Assembly: GCF_010977575.1 (NCBI RefSeq)
Contig: NZ_CP048812.1
Location: forward strand, 620,001-684,000
Direction: 5' to 3'
Source: Halomonas socia
GTDB lineage: Bacteria; Pseudomonadota; Gammaproteobacteria; Pseudomonadales; Halomonadaceae
DNA: 64,000 bases
Below the pieces are notes generated by a model, which did not search any database, had not been told where the DNA came from, and saw only the letters and a list, made by a program, of their open reading frames with translations. Position 1 is the stretch's first letter; each line of letters begins with the position of its first letter. This document shows, piece after piece, positions 10,618 through 20,569 of this stretch. Both the position numbers and the translations under genes were made by a program.

Positions 10618-13600
10618 TCAGGCTTCTGCCAGCTCCGCGGCTTCCTCGACACCCACGGAAACCAGTCGCGACACGCCCGGCTCCTGCATGGTCACCCCCA
10701 TCAAGCGTTCGGCAGCCTCCATGGCGATCTTGTTGTGGGTGATATATATGAACTGTACGGTCTCTGACATCTCTTTTACCAGCGCTGCATAACGACCGAC
10801 ATTGGCATCGTCGAGTGGCGCATCGACTTCATCAAGCATACAGAAGGGTGCCGGATTGAGTTGGAAGATGGCAAATACCAGTGACAACGCGGTGAGGGCT
10901 TTTTCTCCCCCCGACAGCAAATGAATGGTGCTGTTTTTCTTCCCCGGCGGCCTGGCCATGATCGCCACCCCGGTCTCGAGCAAATCCTCGCCGGTGAGCG
11001 TCAACCATGCGGTGCCACCGCCGAAGACCTTGGGGAAAAGCGTCTGTAGACCGGCGTCGACCTGATCGAAGGTCTGCTTGAAGCGCGTCCGGGTCTCCTG
11101 ATCGATCTTGCGAATCGCCCGATCCAGGGTTTCCAGCGCCTCGCTGAGCTCGGCCTGCTGGGCCTCCAGGTAGTCGCGTCGCTCGGCCTGCTGGTCGTAC
11201 TCCTCGATGGCAGCGAGGTTGATCGCCCCCAGCCGACGAACCTTCTCGCCCAGGCCCTCGAGATGCGCCTGCCAGGCCGATTCGGTGGCCTCGGGGTCGA
11301 GCCGCTCGGCCAGCGCCGCGGCGTCATGCCCCAGCTCGCCGAGCTGCTCGTCCTGGGCATCGGCCTTGAGCTTGAGCGCCTGAACCTGCAGCCGCGCCTC
11401 CTGCAGGCGCTCGCGCACGCCTTCCAGATTGCGCTCGTGGTTCTGACGCTCGAGCTCGTCCTTGCGCAGCCGCTCGCTGAGTTCGGCGGCCTGGTCACGG
11501 CAGGCGTTGAGCGCCTGCTCGTGACGCTCGCGCTGCTCGAACAGCTCCTCGAGGCGCTCGCGTTCGACGTCTTCGGGCTCATGCAGGGCCTCGCGGCTGG
11601 CGGTGAGTTCGGCGCACTTCTCCTCGAGCCGCGCGCGACTCTCCGCGCTGCGGCCACGCTGCTGGACCAGGCCGGCGCGCTCGGTGGTCAAGCGCTGCAG
11701 CTCGAGGGCCAGCTGCTGGCGGCGCTCGCTGAGCGGACGCTGGCGAACCCGTAGCGCCTGCAGCGCCTCGCCGGCGTCGCGGCGCTCGCGCTCGAGCTGC
11801 TCGCGGGTGGCGCCGCTGGCTTCCAGGCGCGTCATTGCCTGCTGCCAGGTCTCGCGGGCCTCTTCGAGCTCCAGCAGGCGCGCCGCATGGCGCTCCGCCA
11901 GGTCGGCCAGCTCGGCGTCGAGCTCGCGGCTGCGGCCGTCGAGGTGCTCGAGCCGCGTGGCCAGGTTGGCTTCCTCGAGGGCCAACTGCTGGCGGCGACG
12001 CTGCAGCTCGGCTTCCGGCTGACGGCAGGCCTCCAGCGCCGCCTCGGCCTCGCGACTGGCCTCGCGGCTGGCGTCCACGCTGGCATCGAGCTCGGCGAGC
12101 TGGGCGTTGAGGTCCTCCAGCGTGGCGGCGATCTCGTCGCGGCGGCGGCGGCTGGCGAGCAGGCTGTCGGCGTGCTGCTGGCCAGCGCGGCGCCGCGCCC
12201 AACCGTGGCCGAGCCACAGTCCGTCGCGGCTGATCAGGCTCTGCCCCGGGGCCAGCTCGGCGCGCCGCTGCCAGGCCTCGCCAGCCGAGTCGACGGTGAG
12301 GATGTTGGCCAGCAGCACTTGGCAAGCACCGGCACCGGCGACTTCAGCGGCCAGGCTGCCGGAGGGCGGCGTGGTGGCGGCGCCACTGGCGTCGAGCAGT
12401 GCCAGTTCGCCGCCGTCGAGGCCGTCGAGTGCCGACGCGGCGGCGGGCAGGTCGACCAGCCGCGCAGAAAGCCAGGGCGCCAGCACCCAGGAAACCGCGT
12501 CCTCCCAGCCGGCGGCGACCTCGAGCCGCTCGCCGAGCTGCTGCGCCTCGCCCAGGCCGTGGTCGTCGAGGTGCTGGGTGAGTGCCGCATCGCTATCGAC
12601 CAGTGCCGCCTCGATCAGCGCCTCCAGCGAGGCCATTTCGCCCTGGCGCTGGCTGCGCTGCTGGCGCAGCGTCTCGCGCTGTGTTTCGTCCTGCTCAAGG
12701 CGCTGGCGGGCCGCGTCACGCCGCACCAGCTGGGTGTCGCGCTGCTCAGCCAGCGCCTGCTGTTCGAGATCCAGCTCGGCGAGCTGCTCGGCGAGCATGT
12801 CACGCTGTTCGCGCAGCTCGCCGGCATCGGGCAGCTCGCTACGCTGCTGCTGGCGACGCTGGCGCTCCTGGGTCAGCGACTCCAGACCGCGCTCGAGGCT
12901 GGCAATGCGCTCCTGGGCGCGCTCGGCGTCGCGGCTGGCGTCACGATGGCCGTCGTTGAAGGCTTCCCAGCGTTCGCTGGTCTGCTGCTGGCGCTGCTCG
13001 GCCTCGTCCAGCGCCGCTTCGAGCTCCTCGAGCTGTTCGGCGACCGCCTCCTGTTGCGGCCCCAGGTCGGCGATCTGTTCGTCGAGCTCGGTGAGACGCA
13101 GACCATCGGCCTCGCCGAGCCGGCCGAGTTCGGCCAGCTCCTGGTGGGCGCTCTCCAGGTCGCGGGCCAGCTGCTGGTCGCGGCTGCGGGCGTGCTCGAG
13201 CTGCTGCTCGAGGCGGGCAATGGCGGCGGTGGTTTCGTAGAAGCGCGCCTGGCAGGCCTCCAGCTGCTCGCTGAGGCCGTCGTGCTCGAGACGCGCCTCC
13301 TCGAGGCGCGTCTCGCACTGGCGGGCGCCGAGCAGCTCGCGCTCCACGGCGGTCTCCAGGTCACGCACGCGGGCCTCCTGCTCGCCCTGCTCGGCGCGCA
13401 GCGCGCGGCCACGCAGCAGCGCCAGCTCACCCTTGAGACGGTGTTCCTGCTGCTTGAGGGACTGGTAGCGCTTGGCCGCCTCGGCCTGGCGCTTGAGGCG
13501 CTCGAGCTGCTTGTCGAGCTCGTCGCGGATGTCCTCGAGGCGCTCCAGGTTCTCCTGGGTGCGACGCATGCGATTTTCGGTCTCGCGGCGCCGCTCCTTG

Positions 13601-14118
13601 TACTTGGAGATGCCCGCGGCCTCCTCGAGGGTGGCGCGCAGATCGTCGGGGCGCGCCTCGATCAGCCGCGAGATCATGCCCTGGCCGATGATGGCATAGG
13701 AGCGCGGCCCCAGGCCGGTGCCCATGAACAGGTCGGCGATATCGCGGCGCCGGCATTTCTGGCCGTTGAAGAAGTAGCTCGACTGGGCGTCGCGGGTCAC
13801 CACCCGCTTGACGGCGATCTCGGCGTACTGGGCGTACATGCCGCCCATGCCGCCGTCGCGGTTGTCGAACAGCAGCTCGATGGAGGCCTGGCCCACCGGC
13901 TTGCGGCCGGTGGAGCCGTTGAAGATGACGTCGGTCATCGACTCGCCGCGCAGGGTCTTGGCCGACGACTCGCCCATTACCCAGCGCACCGCGTCGATGA
14001 CGTTGGACTTGCCGCAGCCGTTGGGCCCGACGATGGCGGTCATGTTGCCGTCGAAGGGCACCGTCACCGGATCGACGAAGGACTTGAAGCCAACCAGCTT
14101 GATCGAGGTGAGACGCAT
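10618..14118 (-). CDS. smc: Chromosome partition protein SMC
   Basis: The 1,166-residue product is a full SMC ATPase. The Walker A motif G-P-N-G-C-G-K-S-N is at residues 31-39. Long heptad-rich coiled coils flank a central hinge at about 510-650. The C terminus has the ABC signature L-L-S-G-G-E-K and Walker B C-M-L-D-E-V-D-A-P-L-D. SMC dimers with ScpA/ScpB organise and segregate chromosomes. The order smc-zipA-ligA on one strand is typical of pseudomonads and Halomonas. The ATG lies 18 bases after the ccmI stop, so read-through from the ccm operon is possible. The very GC-rich coiled-coil region yields long spurious frames on the opposite strand. Confidence 0.97.
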   Translation of the reverse strand: MRLTSIKLVGFKSFVDPVTVPFDGNMTAIVGPNGCGKSNVIDAVRWVMGESSAKTLRGESMTDVIFNGSTGRKPVGQASIELLFDNRDGGMGGMYAQYAEIAVKRVVTRDAQSSYFFNGQKCRRRDIADLFMGTGLGPRSYAIIGQGMISRLIEARPDDLRATLEEAAGISKYKERRRETENRMRRTQENLERLEDIRDELDKQLERLKRQAEAAKRYQSLKQQEHRLKGELALLRGRALRAEQGEQEARVRDLETAVERELLGARQCETRLEEARLEHDGLSEQLEACQARFYETTAAIARLEQQLEHARSRDQQLARDLESAHQELAELGRLGEADGLRLTELDEQIADLGPQQEAVAEQLEELEAALDEAEQRQQQTSERWEAFNDGHRDASRDAERAQERIASLERGLESLTQERQRRQQQRSELPDAGELREQRDMLAEQLAELDLEQQALAEQRDTQLVRRDAARQRLEQDETQRETLRQQRSQRQGEMASLEALIEAALVDSDAALTQHLDDHGLGEAQQLGERLEVAAGWEDAVSWVLAPWLSARLVDLPAAASALDGLDGGELALLDASGAATTPPSGSLAAEVAGAGACQVLLANILTVDSAGEAWQRRAELAPGQSLISRDGLWLGHGWARRRAGQQHADSLLASRRRRDEIAATLEDLNAQLAELDASVDASREASREAEAALEACRQPEAELQRRRQQLALEEANLATRLEHLDGRSRELDAELADLAERHAARLLELEEARETWQQAMTRLEASGATREQLERERRDAGEALQALRVRQRPLSERRQQLALELQRLTTERAGLVQQRGRSAESRARLEEKCAELTASREALHEPEDVERERLEELFEQRERHEQALNACRDQAAELSERLRKDELERQNHERNLEGVRERLQEARLQVQALKLKADAQDEQLGELGHDAAALAERLDPEATESAWQAHLEGLGEKVRRLGAINLAAIEEYDQQAERRDYLEAQQAELSEALETLDRAIRKIDQETRTRFKQTFDQVDAGLQTLFPKVFGGGTAWLTLTGEDLLETGVAIMARPPGKKNSTIHLLSGGEKALTALSLVFAIFQLNPAPFCMLDEVDAPLDDANVGRYAALVKEMSETVQFIYITHNKIAMEAAERLMGVTMQEPGVSRLVSVGVEEAAELAEA

Positions 14119-14136
14119 GGCGGCAGTCGGCCTCCG

Positions 14137-15381
14137 TTATTCGAAGACGCGATCGATGACCACCGGGACGGCATCGCCGCCGGTGGCACCAACGGGTACC
14201 GCATCGTGGTCACCGAACAGGTCGCCGGGCTGCGGGGTGGCCTGGCCGCTGGGCGAGACGCGCACCATCAGCCGCGCCTGGTTGACCTGGGAGATGCGGC
14301 CCTGGTCGCTCATGGCGTTGGCGTCGCTGAGCGTCACCGTGGTCGGCAGCTCGCCGACCAGCAGTTGAGCCACCGCCAGCGGCGGGCCTTCGCCGTCGGG
14401 GTCGTGGGCGACCACGAATACCGTGGCCTCGTCGTCGACTCGATCACGCAGTGCCTCGGCGAGGCTGACCTCGACGCGCACCCCGGGGCCTTCGCTGACG
14501 TCCGCCTCGAGCTCATCCTGCGACAAGCCCAGGCGCTCCTGGGCGGCGGCGATACCCTCGCGCAGCGCCGCGGCGGAGCCGGGGTCGTCGTAACCGGCGA
14601 TGGCGCGACGCCAGTGGCCGATGGCGTCCTCGTAGCGCCCCTCGTCGAAGGCGTTGATACCCAGCATGCCGAGCACGGTGGGCTGACGCGGGTCGAGCTC
14701 GAGGGTCTCATTGACCAGCGCGCGAATCTCATCGTTCATCTGGCGTTGGGCAACGAAGTACTGGAGCTGCGCCTTCTGTGCCAGCAGCGAGGGCTCACGC
14801 CCCTCCATCTCGATCAGGCGCTCGATGGCATCCAGCGCCTGGGTGGGACGGTTGGCATCGCGATACAGCGGAAACAGCGAGTACCAGACGTTGACGTTAT
14901 CCGGCTGGCGCGCAGCCTCCTCTTCCAGACGCTCGATCATCATCTCGCGGGAGCCCTGGGGGTGCTCGCGCACCTCCTGCTGGGCGGCGTGCAGGGCCAG
15001 GTCGCCCTCGGCGCCCTCGTGCTGGTACCACAGCACGCTGGCGATGACCACCAGCACCAGCAGCACCGGCACCACGATACGCCCGTCGGCGGCGGCCTTG
15101 AGCGGAGCGCGCTTGAGGTTCTCGGTGTCCTCGAGCAGGCTGCGCTCGAGATCGAGACGGTCCTCGTCGAAGCGCGCCTGATCGATATCACCGCGTTCCA
15201 GCGCCGCTTCCAGCGAGGTCAAACGACGCTGGTAGATCGCCACGTTCTGCTCGGCGGTGCGGTCGTTGCTCTCGAACTCGTGCTGGGCGTCGTGCAGCCG
15301 ACGAGCCCCACGCAGCGGCGCGATCAACAGCCAGCCAGCAGGCAACAACAGCAGGGCAAAGGCGGCCCACAGTAACGTCAT
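14137..15381 (-). CDS. ccmI: c-type cytochrome biogenesis protein CcmI
   Basis: The 414-residue product has two N-terminal membrane segments (about residues 3-22 and 105-123) flanking a cytoplasmic loop with a leucine-zipper-like helix. A periplasmic TPR region follows (repeats at about 165-290), then a C-terminal domain. CcmI is the apocytochrome c chaperone of the System I heme lyase complex with CcmF and CcmH. The start overlaps the ccmH stop by four bases, so it is the last gene of the ccm operon. Confidence 0.92.
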   Translation of the reverse strand: MTLLWAAFALLLLPAGWLLIAPLRGARRLHDAQHEFESNDRTAEQNVAIYQRRLTSLEAALERGDIDQARFDEDRLDLERSLLEDTENLKRAPLKAAADGRIVVPVLLVLVVIASVLWYQHEGAEGDLALHAAQQEVREHPQGSREMMIERLEEEAARQPDNVNVWYSLFPLYRDANRPTQALDAIERLIEMEGREPSLLAQKAQLQYFVAQRQMNDEIRALVNETLELDPRQPTVLGMLGINAFDEGRYEDAIGHWRRAIAGYDDPGSAAALREGIAAAQERLGLSQDELEADVSEGPGVRVEVSLAEALRDRVDDEATVFVVAHDPDGEGPPLAVAQLLVGELPTTVTLSDANAMSDQGRISQVNQARLMVRVSPSGQATPQPGDLFGDHDAVPVGATGGDAVPVVIDRVFE

Positions 15382-15851
15382 GGTGTCCTCTCGCGGTTGA
15401 TCAGTTCATCGAGGCGCGCGCGCTCCTCGGCGGACAGGGCCTGCGCCGAGGCGTTGCGCCGCCGCCGCACGATCACCACCACCAGCACACCACCCAGCAC
15501 CACCAGCGTGCCGGGCAGCCCCCACAGCAGCAGGGTACGGCCCTCGAGACGCGGATTGTAGAGCACGTAGTCGCCGAAGCGCGTGGTCATGTGATCGAGG
15601 ATCTCGATGTCCGAGCGGCCATCCTGCAGCATCACGTAGACCTGCTCGCGCATGTCGCCGGAGATCGGCGCGTCAGAGTCGTCGATGGCCTGGTTCTCGC
15701 ACAGCGGACAGCGCAGCGAGGCGGTCAGGCTGCTATAGCGCTGCTCCATGACCGGGTCGTCGAATTCGCGTATCTCGATGCCCCCCGCCCAGCTCAGACC
15801 GGCGATCAGGGTCAGTATCAGCACAAGTGTGGCGTGTCGGATTACTGCCAT
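15378..15851 (-). CDS. ccmH: Cytochrome c-type biogenesis protein CcmH
   Basis: The 157-residue product has a signal/anchor sequence, then the thiol motif R-C-P-L-C (Cys48 and Cys51) followed by E-N-Q. A second membrane helix near residues 105-127 and a basic cytoplasmic tail complete it. CcmH keeps the CXXCH cysteines of apocytochrome c reduced for heme attachment. The ATG at 15851 overlaps the end of ccmG by 10 bases; a longer frame reaching 16160 is only the shadow of ccmG. Confidence 0.93.
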   Translation of the reverse strand: MAVIRHATLVLILTLIAGLSWAGGIEIREFDDPVMEQRYSSLTASLRCPLCENQAIDDSDAPISGDMREQVYVMLQDGRSDIEILDHMTTRFGDYVLYNPRLEGRTLLLWGLPGTLVVLGGVLVVVIVRRRRNASAQALSAEERARLDELINRERTP

Positions 15852-16369
15852 TTTTCCACCTCCGGCAGGATGTGGTCGCGGACGTCGCTGGGGTCGATGT
15901 ACCCGGTGTGGTGATAACGGATCACCCCGTCGCGGTCGACCAGGAAGGTCTCCGGGGCACCGTAGACACCCAGGTCGAAGCCCAGCTCGCCGTCGGGATC
16001 GAAGATGTTGACCTCGAAGGGGTTGCCGAACTCCTCGAGGAAGCCGAGCCCCTTGTCGCGAGTATCGCGGTAGTTGACCCCGACCAGCCGCACACCGCGG
16101 TCGGCCAGGTCGAGCAGCTGCGGCATCTCCTGCTTGCAGGCCGGGCACCACTCGCCCCACACATTGACCAGGGTCACCTCGCCGTCGAACAGCGACGGGT
16201 CGACCCGCCGTTCGGGGTCTTCGAGGGTGACCATGTCGAAGGCCGGGAACTCGCGGGCCAGCAGCGCCGAGTCGCGGTGGAAGGGGTCCAGCGACAGGCC
16301 GCGATACAGGAACACCCCGAGCACCAGGAAGATCAGCAGCGGCAGCAGCAGGATCAGGCGACGATTCAT
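15842..16369 (-). CDS. ccmG: Thiol:disulfide interchange protein CcmG/DsbE
   Basis: The 175-residue thioredoxin-like protein has an N-terminal membrane anchor and the active site W-C-P-A-C with Cys75 and Cys78. The conserved E-W and the G-A-P-E-T-F-L-V cis-proline region are present. It passes electrons to CcmH/apocytochrome c in the periplasm. It overlaps ccmF by four bases and ccmH by ten. Confidence 0.94.
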   Translation of the reverse strand: MNRRLILLLPLLIFLVLGVFLYRGLSLDPFHRDSALLAREFPAFDMVTLEDPERRVDPSLFDGEVTLVNVWGEWCPACKQEMPQLLDLADRGVRLVGVNYRDTRDKGLGFLEEFGNPFEVNIFDPDGELGFDLGVYGAPETFLVDRDGVIRYHHTGYIDPSDVRDHILPEVEKWQ

Positions 16370-18366
16370 GCGTGCGCCTCCCGGGCCACCGCGTCAGCCT
16401 CGCGGGGCGCCTCGGCGCTGCGCCGGCGGCGATAGCGGCGGTCGGCGATGGCCAGGATGCCCCCGGCGGCCATCAGCAGCGCGCCCAGCCACAGCCAGCG
16501 CACGAACGGCTTGTACTGGATGCGCATCGCCCAGTCGTCGCCGTCGAGCTCCTCGCCCATCGCCACGTAGAGGTCGCGTAGGAAGCCGGGGCGCAGCGCG
16601 ACCTGGGTCATCGGCATGCCGCGGGCGATGTAGAGGCGCTTCTCGGGGCGCATCTCGAAGCTACGCTCGCTGCCCACGCGGCTGACCTCGATAGTGGCGG
16701 TATCAGCCAGGAAGTTGGGGCCACGGCGGGACTGCAGGTTGGTCATGGTGAACTCGTAGCCGGCCACCTGGACGGTATCGCCCGGTCCCATGCGCACGCT
16801 GCGCTCGACGTTGTAGTGCGAAACCACCGCCACGCCGACGATGGTCACCGCCACCCCCAGGTGGCCGAGCTGCATGCCCCAGTAGGCCAGCGACAGCTTC
16901 TTGAGTCCGGCGCCGAACGAGCTGGCGCTACGTGTCTTGTCGTAGAGGTCGCGGAACATCGGCAGCACGATCCACAGCGCAGTGATCAGGCCGATCGCCA
17001 CCCACAGGTTCCACTGCTCGGCGAAGATCAGCGGCAGCAGCGCCCCCAGCACCAGCGCTGCCACCCCGGCCAGGGCCACGCGGCGCCCCAGGTCGCGGGC
17101 CGACATGCTCTTCCAGCGCGCCCCCGGGCCGAGACCCATGAACACGCACATCAACACCGTCAGCGGCACGAACAGGGCGTTGAAGTAGGGCGGGCCGACG
17201 CTGATCTTGCCAAAGCCCAGGGCATCGAGCAGCAGCGGGTAGACGGTGCCCAGCAGCACGGTGACGGTAACGATCACCAGCATGATGTTGTTGACCAGCA
17301 GCAGGGAGTCACGCGAGACCCAGTTGAAGCCCACGGTGTGGCGCACCCGCGGCGCGCGCAGGGCGAAGATCAGCAGCGACAGCCCCACCGTGACGGTGAG
17401 CAGCATCAGGATGAAGAAGCCGCGCGAGGGGTCGTTGGCGAAGGCGTGCACCGAGGTCAGCACCCCGGAGCGCACCAGGAAGGTGCCGAGCAGCGACAGC
17501 GAGAAGGTGAAGATCGCCAGCAGCACCGTCCAGCTCTTGAACGAGCCGCGCTTCTCGGTCACCGCCAGCGAGTGCATCAGCGCGGTGCCGGTGAGCCACG
17601 GCAGCAGCGAGGCGTTCTCCACCGGATCCCAGAACCACCAGCCGCCCCAGCCCAACTCGTAGTAGGCCCACCAGCTGCCCAGTGCGATGCCCACGGTGAG
17701 GAAGGCCCAGGCCAGGTTGGTCCAGGGCCGCGCCCAGCGCGTCCAGGCGGCGTCCAGGCGGCCACCGAGCAGCGCGGCAATGGCGAAGGCGAAGACCACC
17801 GAAAAGCCCACATAGCCCATGTACAGCATCGGCGGGTGGATGATCAGGCCGAAGTCCTGCAGCAGCGGGTTGAGGTCGGCGCCGTCGGACGGCATGTTGG
17901 GCAGCAGCCGCTCGAAGGGGTTGGAGGTAGCCAGGATGAACAGCAGGAAGCCTACGCAGACCAGGCCCATCACCCCCAGCACCCGCGCCACCATGTCTTC
18001 CGGCAGGTCCCTGGAGAAGCGACTGGCGGCGAAGCCCCAGCCGGCCAGCATCAGGCTCCACAGCAGCACCGAGCCCTCATGGTTGCCCCATACCGCGCTG
18101 AACTTGTAGTACCAGGGCAGCATCGAGTTGGAGTTGTTGGCGACGTTGGCCACGCTGAAGTCGTCGAGCATGTAGCTGGCGGTGAGACAGGCGTAGGCGA
18201 TCGCCACGAACAGGAACTGGCCGGCAGCCATGGGCCGCGCGAAGGCCATCCACAGCGGGCGCCGGGTGGTGGCCCCGGCCAGCGGCAGGGTGCCCTGGAC
18301 GATCGCCAGCAGCAGCGCGATCACCAGCGCGAAGTGGCCGATTTCGGGAATCATCTTGATCAGCAT
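16366..18366 (-). CDS. ccmF: Heme lyase subunit CcmF
   Basis: The 666-residue product is a polytopic membrane protein with the heme-handling tryptophan-rich signature G-G-W-W-F-W-D-P-V-E-N-A-S at about residues 235-250. Conserved histidines in periplasmic loops follow the family pattern. It attaches heme delivered by CcmE to apocytochrome c. It lies 12 bases after ccmE and overlaps ccmG. Confidence 0.96.
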   Translation of the reverse strand: MLIKMIPEIGHFALVIALLLAIVQGTLPLAGATTRRPLWMAFARPMAAGQFLFVAIAYACLTASYMLDDFSVANVANNSNSMLPWYYKFSAVWGNHEGSVLLWSLMLAGWGFAASRFSRDLPEDMVARVLGVMGLVCVGFLLFILATSNPFERLLPNMPSDGADLNPLLQDFGLIIHPPMLYMGYVGFSVVFAFAIAALLGGRLDAAWTRWARPWTNLAWAFLTVGIALGSWWAYYELGWGGWWFWDPVENASLLPWLTGTALMHSLAVTEKRGSFKSWTVLLAIFTFSLSLLGTFLVRSGVLTSVHAFANDPSRGFFILMLLTVTVGLSLLIFALRAPRVRHTVGFNWVSRDSLLLVNNIMLVIVTVTVLLGTVYPLLLDALGFGKISVGPPYFNALFVPLTVLMCVFMGLGPGARWKSMSARDLGRRVALAGVAALVLGALLPLIFAEQWNLWVAIGLITALWIVLPMFRDLYDKTRSASSFGAGLKKLSLAYWGMQLGHLGVAVTIVGVAVVSHYNVERSVRMGPGDTVQVAGYEFTMTNLQSRRGPNFLADTATIEVSRVGSERSFEMRPEKRLYIARGMPMTQVALRPGFLRDLYVAMGEELDGDDWAMRIQYKPFVRWLWLGALLMAAGGILAIADRRYRRRRSAEAPREADAVAREAHA

Positions 18367-18378
18367 GGCGGCTCCGGA

Positions 18379-18897
18379 TCAGTACTGGCTAGCGCCGTTG
18401 TCGTCGTACTCGCCCTGGGCTTCGAGTCGTTTACCGACCTCGGCGGCCTTGGCCTGGAAATCGGCCGGCGAGTAGCCTGCCTCTTCCAGCGCCTGGGCGA
18501 CTTCCGGCGGCATGTAGTTCTCGTCGTGACGCGCCAGCACCTCGTTGGCGCGGATCCAACCGTCGGGCTGCAGTTCGCCGACCACCACCACGCCCTGCCC
18601 CTCACGGAACAGGTCGGGCAGGATACCATTGAAGTGTACGCGCACCTCGTCGACATAGTCGGTCACGGTGAACTCGACGTCGAGACTCTCGGCATTGCGC
18701 GACACCGAGCCCTCCTGAACCATGCCCCCGGCACGGATGGTGCGCTCGTAGGGGGCGTCACCGGCGGCGATCTGCACCGGACTGAAGAACAGGTTGATGT
18801 TGCTGCGCAGGGCGAACAGCGTGAGGCCGACGGCGATCGCCGCCAGCGACATCAGCCCCAGGATGATGAAGAGCTTCTGCTTGCGTTTAGGTGTCAT
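18379..18897 (-). CDS. ccmE: Periplasmic heme chaperone CcmE
   Basis: The 172-residue product has one N-terminal membrane anchor and an OB-fold domain. The heme-attaching histidine is His124 in the H-D-E-N-Y motif. It carries heme from CcmC to CcmF. The C-terminal tail is flexible and acidic. It overlaps ccmD by 11 bases. Confidence 0.95.
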   Translation of the reverse strand: MTPKRKQKLFIILGLMSLAAIAVGLTLFALRSNINLFFSPVQIAAGDAPYERTIRAGGMVQEGSVSRNAESLDVEFTVTDYVDEVRVHFNGILPDLFREGQGVVVVGELQPDGWIRANEVLARHDENYMPPEVAQALEEAGYSPADFQAKAAEVGKRLEAQGEYDDNGASQY

Positions 18898-19099
18898 CGG
18901 CTAGGTTCCTCGCTGGTTCGCTTCCGACACGGCGCTCCCTGCGTTCACGTCGTTGCAGATCACGGATCAATTGACGGCGTTCGGCCCGCGCATGCACTAC
19001 CGATCCCAGCAGCAGCAGCGCGGTCACCGCCCAGGCGGACCACACGTAGGGGGCGTGGCCGCCCATGGCAAAGAAGTCCTGGAGTGAGGCGAACGCCAT
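18887..19099 (-). CDS. ccmD: Heme exporter protein CcmD
   Basis: The 70-residue product has a single membrane helix at about residues 18-38, then a strongly basic, arginine-rich cytoplasmic tail, as in CcmD. CcmD helps release holo-CcmE from the CcmABC complex. The short N terminus F-F-A-M-G-G-H-A-P-Y-V-W matches the family. It overlaps ccmC by one base and ccmE by eleven. Confidence 0.88.
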   Translation of the reverse strand: MAFASLQDFFAMGGHAPYVWSAWAVTALLLLGSVVHARAERRQLIRDLQRRERRERRVGSEPARNLADDT

Positions 19100-19848
19100 C
19101 AGTGCTCTCCTCCGGCCAGGTCACGTACCCAGCGCTTGCGCGACTCGCGGCGCAGGATCTCGTTGCGGGTACGCATCAGCGTCAGGGCGATGAAGAAGCT
19201 GTAGAAGCCCAGCACCATCAGCAGCAGCGGCGCCCACATCTCCATCGGCATCGCCGCGCGGCCGGTGACGGTAAAGGTCGCCGGCTGGTGCAGGGTATGC
19301 CACCACTCCACCGAATACTTGATGATCGGAATATTGATCACCCCCACCATGGCCAGCACCGAGGCGGCCCTCGAGCCACTGTCGCGGCTGGCGAAGGCAC
19401 CGCGCAGGGCGATCACGCCAAAGTACAGGAACAGCAGGATCAGCATCGAGGTCAGGCGCGCGTCCCACATCCACCAGGTACCCCAGGTGGGTACTCCCCA
19501 CACCGCACCGGAAAATAGCGCGATAAAGGTCATCGCCGCGCCCAGCGGTGCCATCACCGCGGCGGCCATGTCGGCGATCTTGATCTTCCATACCATGAAC
19601 ACCACCGCCGCGACCGCCAGGCTGACGAAGATCGACTGGGCCAGGAACGCCGCCGGCACATGGACGTAGATGATCCGGAAGCTGTTGCCCTGCTGGTAAT
19701 CGGCCGGCGCAAAGGCCAGGCCCCAGATGCTACCCGCAGCGATCAGCAGCGCCGCCGCCGCCCAGAACCAGGGCTGCAGCCGCGCGCTGATAGCGTAGAA
19801 CCACTTGGGGGAACGCAACTTGTTAATAAAGGCCCACATGCCTCTCAA
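19099..19848 (-). CDS. ccmC: Heme exporter protein CcmC
   Basis: The 249-residue membrane protein carries the WWD-domain signature [13 protein letters not shown]. Conserved heme-ligand histidines lie in the flanking periplasmic loops. CcmC loads heme onto CcmE. It starts four bases after the ccmB stop. Confidence 0.94.
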   Translation of the reverse strand: MRGMWAFINKLRSPKWFYAISARLQPWFWAAAALLIAAGSIWGLAFAPADYQQGNSFRIIYVHVPAAFLAQSIFVSLAVAAVVFMVWKIKIADMAAAVMAPLGAAMTFIALFSGAVWGVPTWGTWWMWDARLTSMLILLFLYFGVIALRGAFASRDSGSRAASVLAMVGVINIPIIKYSVEWWHTLHQPATFTVTGRAAMPMEMWAPLLLMVLGFYSFFIALTLMRTRNEILRRESRKRWVRDLAGGEH

Positions 19849-19852
19849 CCTC

Positions 19853-20569
19853 TCAACCGTTGATACTGATACGCAGTGACGCGGCGATGGCCCAGGGCGC
19901 CAGCATCAGCGCGCCGGCCAGCAGCGCGCCAAGAATCGCCAGATGCGCGGCCAGCGCATCGCCCAGCAGTGCGGCCTGCACCGCCCCGGTGCCAAAGATC
20001 AGCACCGGCACGTAGAGCGGCAGCACCAGCAGCGACAGCAGTACGCCGCCGCGGGCCAGGCCCACCGTCAGTGCCGCGCCGATGGCACCGATCAGGCTCA
20101 GGCTGGCGGTGCCCAGCGCCAGCGACAGCGAGAGTATGCCGTAGCTGCCAGCCGGCAGTGCCAGGGTGATGCCCAGCAGCGGCGCCATCAGCGCCAGCGG
20201 CAGGCCGGTCAGCAACCAGTGCACCGCCACCTTGGCCATCACCAGCAGCGCCAGCGGCTGGGGCGACAGCAGCAGCTGCTCGAGGCAGCCGTCCTCGAAG
20301 TCGGCGCGAAACAGCGAGTCCAGCGACAGCAGCGTCGCCAGCAGTGCCGCCACCCATAACAGTCCCGGGGCAACGGTGGCGAGCAGCTCGGCGTCCGGCG
20401 AGATACCCAGAGGGAACAGCGTGATCACCAGGGCGAAGAACACCAGCGGGTTCATCACCTCACTGCGACGCCGCATCAACAGCATCAGGTCGCGACGCAG
20501 GGTTGCCGCTAGTGCGACCCCCAGCCCTCCGCGGGGTTCCGTCACCGCCAGGCGTTCAACGTGCTGCAT
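19853..20569 (-). CDS. ccmB: Heme exporter ABC permease CcmB
   Basis: The 238-residue permease has about six membrane helices and the CcmB start region ([22 protein letters not shown]). With CcmA it forms the ABC part of CcmABC, which drives release of holo-CcmE. The ATG at 20569 is chosen because it overlaps the ccmA end by 14 bases, and it gives a slightly long N terminus; an upstream in-frame ATG at 20629 would add 20 residues. Confidence 0.92.
   Translation of the reverse strand: MQHVERLAVTEPRGGLGVALAATLRRDLMLLMRRRSEVMNPLVFFALVITLFPLGISPDAELLATVAPGLLWVAALLATLLSLDSLFRADFEDGCLEQLLLSPQPLALLVMAKVAVHWLLTGLPLALMAPLLGITLALPAGSYGILSLSLALGTASLSLIGAIGAALTVGLARGGVLLSLLVLPLYVPVLIFGTGAVQAALLGDALAAHLAILGALLAGALMLAPWAIAASLRISING

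Noticed and set aside
11887-15375. A very long plus-strand frame (over 1,100 codons) opposite smc and ccmI
   Set aside because: It is the antisense shadow of GC-rich smc and ccmI. It has low-complexity Gln/Gly/Leu composition, no domain pattern and no ribosome site.
16816-19518. A 900-codon plus-strand frame opposite ccmF, ccmE, ccmD and ccmC
   Set aside because: Shadow of the ccm operon with no supporting motif.
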